Of a stretch of 64,000 nucleotides of DNA, positions 47,926-64,000 are shown piece after piece. Position 1 is the stretch's first letter; every line of letters starts with the position of its first letter. The stretch lies in contig JARCOQ010000006.1 in NCBI GenBank assembly GCA_029207755.1, forward strand, positions 18,016,890-18,080,889. Direction: 5' to 3'. Below the pieces are notes generated by a model. The model made no database searches. It saw only the letters and a program-made list of their open reading frames with translations, and was not told the origin of the DNA. The translations under genes were made by a program, and so were the position numbers. The DNA comes from Chamaea fasciata. Taxonomy: Eukaryota; Chordata; Aves; Passeriformes; Sylviidae.

Positions 47926-49429
47926 AAGCTGTTTACATCTCATTGCCACAAGGGCTCTGTGGCCAAGTTACCTGACATGTCTCCTAGGATGTGTTTGTAC
48001 AGCAAACAACAAGGGTGACTGCAGTCTGGGGAGCTGTACCTGCACAAGCTTTAATCAATCTAATGTGTAACTGCAGCAATAACAATGTGGAAGCAGCAGT
48101 TCAACTTAAGCTGAAGATACAATGGACCTCATTAAGTGAGAGCACCTTCATGATGTTTAGCACGTTATTAACTCCCACATACTAGCATCACCTCTTGCAT
48201 GAATTCATTTGAATGTGCTGGACAGACAATCTCTCAAAAGCTCCACTATTTTGATTAAGTGATTTACAGAGGGCTCTGAAGGATACATGTCTCAGATCCC
48301 ACCCAACAAATAACTAAAACATTTCCTGGCACTTAAAACTCATTAATTGTGGTATCCTGAACAACACTACATTACAGACAGACAAAGAAAATGTCTTTGA
48401 GCATTATGCTTACTTTGAACAGTAAATTACATAGAAGCTATGTACAGTGCAGTAACCACATTTAAGAATAACTACACATTTTGCAACCGGCAGCACTGTC
48501 GCTCCAGTGATATGGAACCTTTGTTTGAGGAACAGACTCTGAATCTATTGTTTCTTTAATGAATTCAAATCAGCAACTGCACAGAGTCACAAGAGCAACA
48601 GTGCCAATGGCAAGAGACACTACAAAAATGGAAGTATATAAATTTCAACAACAGTGGACTAAAAACGCCAAAATACTCTCAGGTCTCACTGACTCTTAAA
48701 CCTGATGTGTTAGTCCTACATGGCATTCCTCCTTCTCAGTGAGTTTTTGATCTGATCACCCAATTGAATTGGAAGAATGATAATTAAAAACAAACAAAAA
48801 CCAAACAAACCCAAAACCAATGACTGTACCTCTTCACTTCACAAGTCCTCACTTTCAGTACTAAAGGTCCTTTGGGCAGCTGAACTATGCAAATGTTTTC
48901 AAGAGCTGAGTACTGACAGGATATGAGGCACTCTAGGTTCCTCTTTACCACTGGAGGCTAACTACTTCTAGATAGTTCATGACAGGTAAGAACACCTGAA
49001 AAACATTAGTATTCCAACTGTCATTTACCCATACAGTTTGAACATTGTAGTTAGTAAGTGCTATTCCAACATTTGCTTAAATCTTTGAAAAGAAACTAAA
49101 AGTGACACATTCACTGATGAAAAATGAAGTATTTTGAGAGCAGAGAAATGTGTTCTTTGGATGGTCTATACCTAGGAGGGAATTCAGTCACTGTGACAGA
49201 CAATGTCGTTAAACAAAAACATGTGAATAAACATACTGTGATTTGGTCAAAACTGGTGGTCCAAATAGCCACATACAGATTGAAAGGCCAACTCTAAGTC
49301 TTTGTGAACATAAAGTTTTACTTTGGCAGATATTAACTGCATTTCATACATTGCAAAAAACTGGTGTCTGGTCCTTTGTTCTTGGAGAGAGTATCACCTA
49401 CTTTCTTAGAGCTGAATTCCACCCAAATT

Positions 49430-49435
49430 TTTATT
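49430..49435 (-). terminator. candidate SEPSECS polyadenylation signal
   Basis: AATAAA on the minus strand, about 130 nt past the SEPSECS stop. Mammalian SEPSECS 3' UTRs are longer, so this may be an early site or unused. Confidence 0.3.
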
Positions 49436-49568
49436 ATTGTTTTCAATAACAAGAAATATAAAATCAAGAATAAATTTCTGTACTGCAGATGCACAGTCCC
49501 AACCCAATACAAACCTGACATACTTCAGACAAAAACCTTATCTTCATGTGTTACTAAATCTGTATCTT

Positions 49569-63739
<14,171 letters not shown>

Positions 63740-64000
63740 AGAGTCACAAAATATTCTGAGTTGGAAGGGACCCACAAGGATCATCAAGGCCAACTCCTGG
63801 CCCTGCACAGCACAAACTCCAAGAGTCACACCATGTGCCTGAGATCATTGTCCAAATGCTTCATGAGCTTTGTCAGGCTTGGTGCTGTGACCAGTGCCCT
63901 GGGGAGCCTGTTCCAGTGCCCAACTACCCTTTAGGTGAGGAACCTTTTCCTAATAGCCAACCTAAACCTCCCCTAACTCAGCTTCAGCCCATTCCCTTGT
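63740..64000 (-). mobile_element. antisense CR1 LINE fragment, cut by the window edge
   Basis: Reverse complement of a CR1 3' end: CAAAATATTCTGAGTTGGAA, CACAAGGATCATCAAGGCCA, GGGGAGCCTGTTCCAGTGCC, then GAACCTTTTCCTAATAGCCA. It continues past 64000. Confidence 0.9.

Larger units (their letters stand above)
41743..49568. other. intergenic between LGI2 and SEPSECS, no gene recognised
   Basis: About 7.8 kb of mainly unique sequence with no clear transposon. It includes a block rich in TALE-homeodomain motifs (41830-42000), an AT-rich block with homeobox-like motifs (45700-46110), and a purine tract (47842-47925). The right end is SEPSECS 3' UTR of unknown length. Confidence 0.55.

Overview
The window is vertebrate nuclear DNA and almost certainly a bird. 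It carries two recognisable genes, both on the minus strand and both split by canonical GT-AG introns. The background is AT-rich and littered with CR1 LINE fragments whose 3' ends carry the avian-type ATTCTATG tail, plus solitary or broken retroviral LTRs. A songbird is my guess from the LTR style, not a demonstration. LGI2 next to SEPSECS, in this order and orientation, is the conserved amniote arrangement (human 4p15.2; chicken chromosome 4).

Region by region: 1-2991 is the 3' flank and probable 3' UTR of LGI2. From 2992 to 20134 lies a complete LGI2 coding sequence in eight exons. They join without frame breaks into 541 codons plus a stop: signal peptide, LRRNT, four 72-nt leucine-rich-repeat exons, LRRCT exon, one short and one long exon for the EPTP beta-propeller. 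A CpG island covers exon 1 and the promoter (about 19890-20390). A CR1 element, itself split by a second CR1 in the opposite direction, starts only about 260 bp upstream of the start codon. From 21 to 49.5 kb there is no gene I can support. This interval holds four more CR1 fragments, a 660-bp solo LTR with a perfect 5-bp target-site duplication, low-complexity tracts, a perfect 13-bp hairpin, and several blocks that look like non-coding regulatory DNA. From 49569 to 62446 lie six exons encoding the C-terminal half (252 codons plus stop) of SEPSECS. They include the exon with the pyridoxal-phosphate lysine. The 5' exons lie beyond the right edge. Two LTRs sit in its introns, one in the same direction as the gene. 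The window ends inside another antisense CR1.

The two genes have no known functional link. LGI2 is a secreted neuronal protein that binds ADAM22-family receptors; SEPSECS makes selenocysteinyl-tRNA. I found no tRNA or rRNA gene, CRISPR array, operon or other prokaryotic feature, and no new multi-gene system. The points worth checking are the repeat insertions around the LGI2 promoter and in SEPSECS introns, the tandem repeats inside two LTRs, and the candidate non-coding elements.
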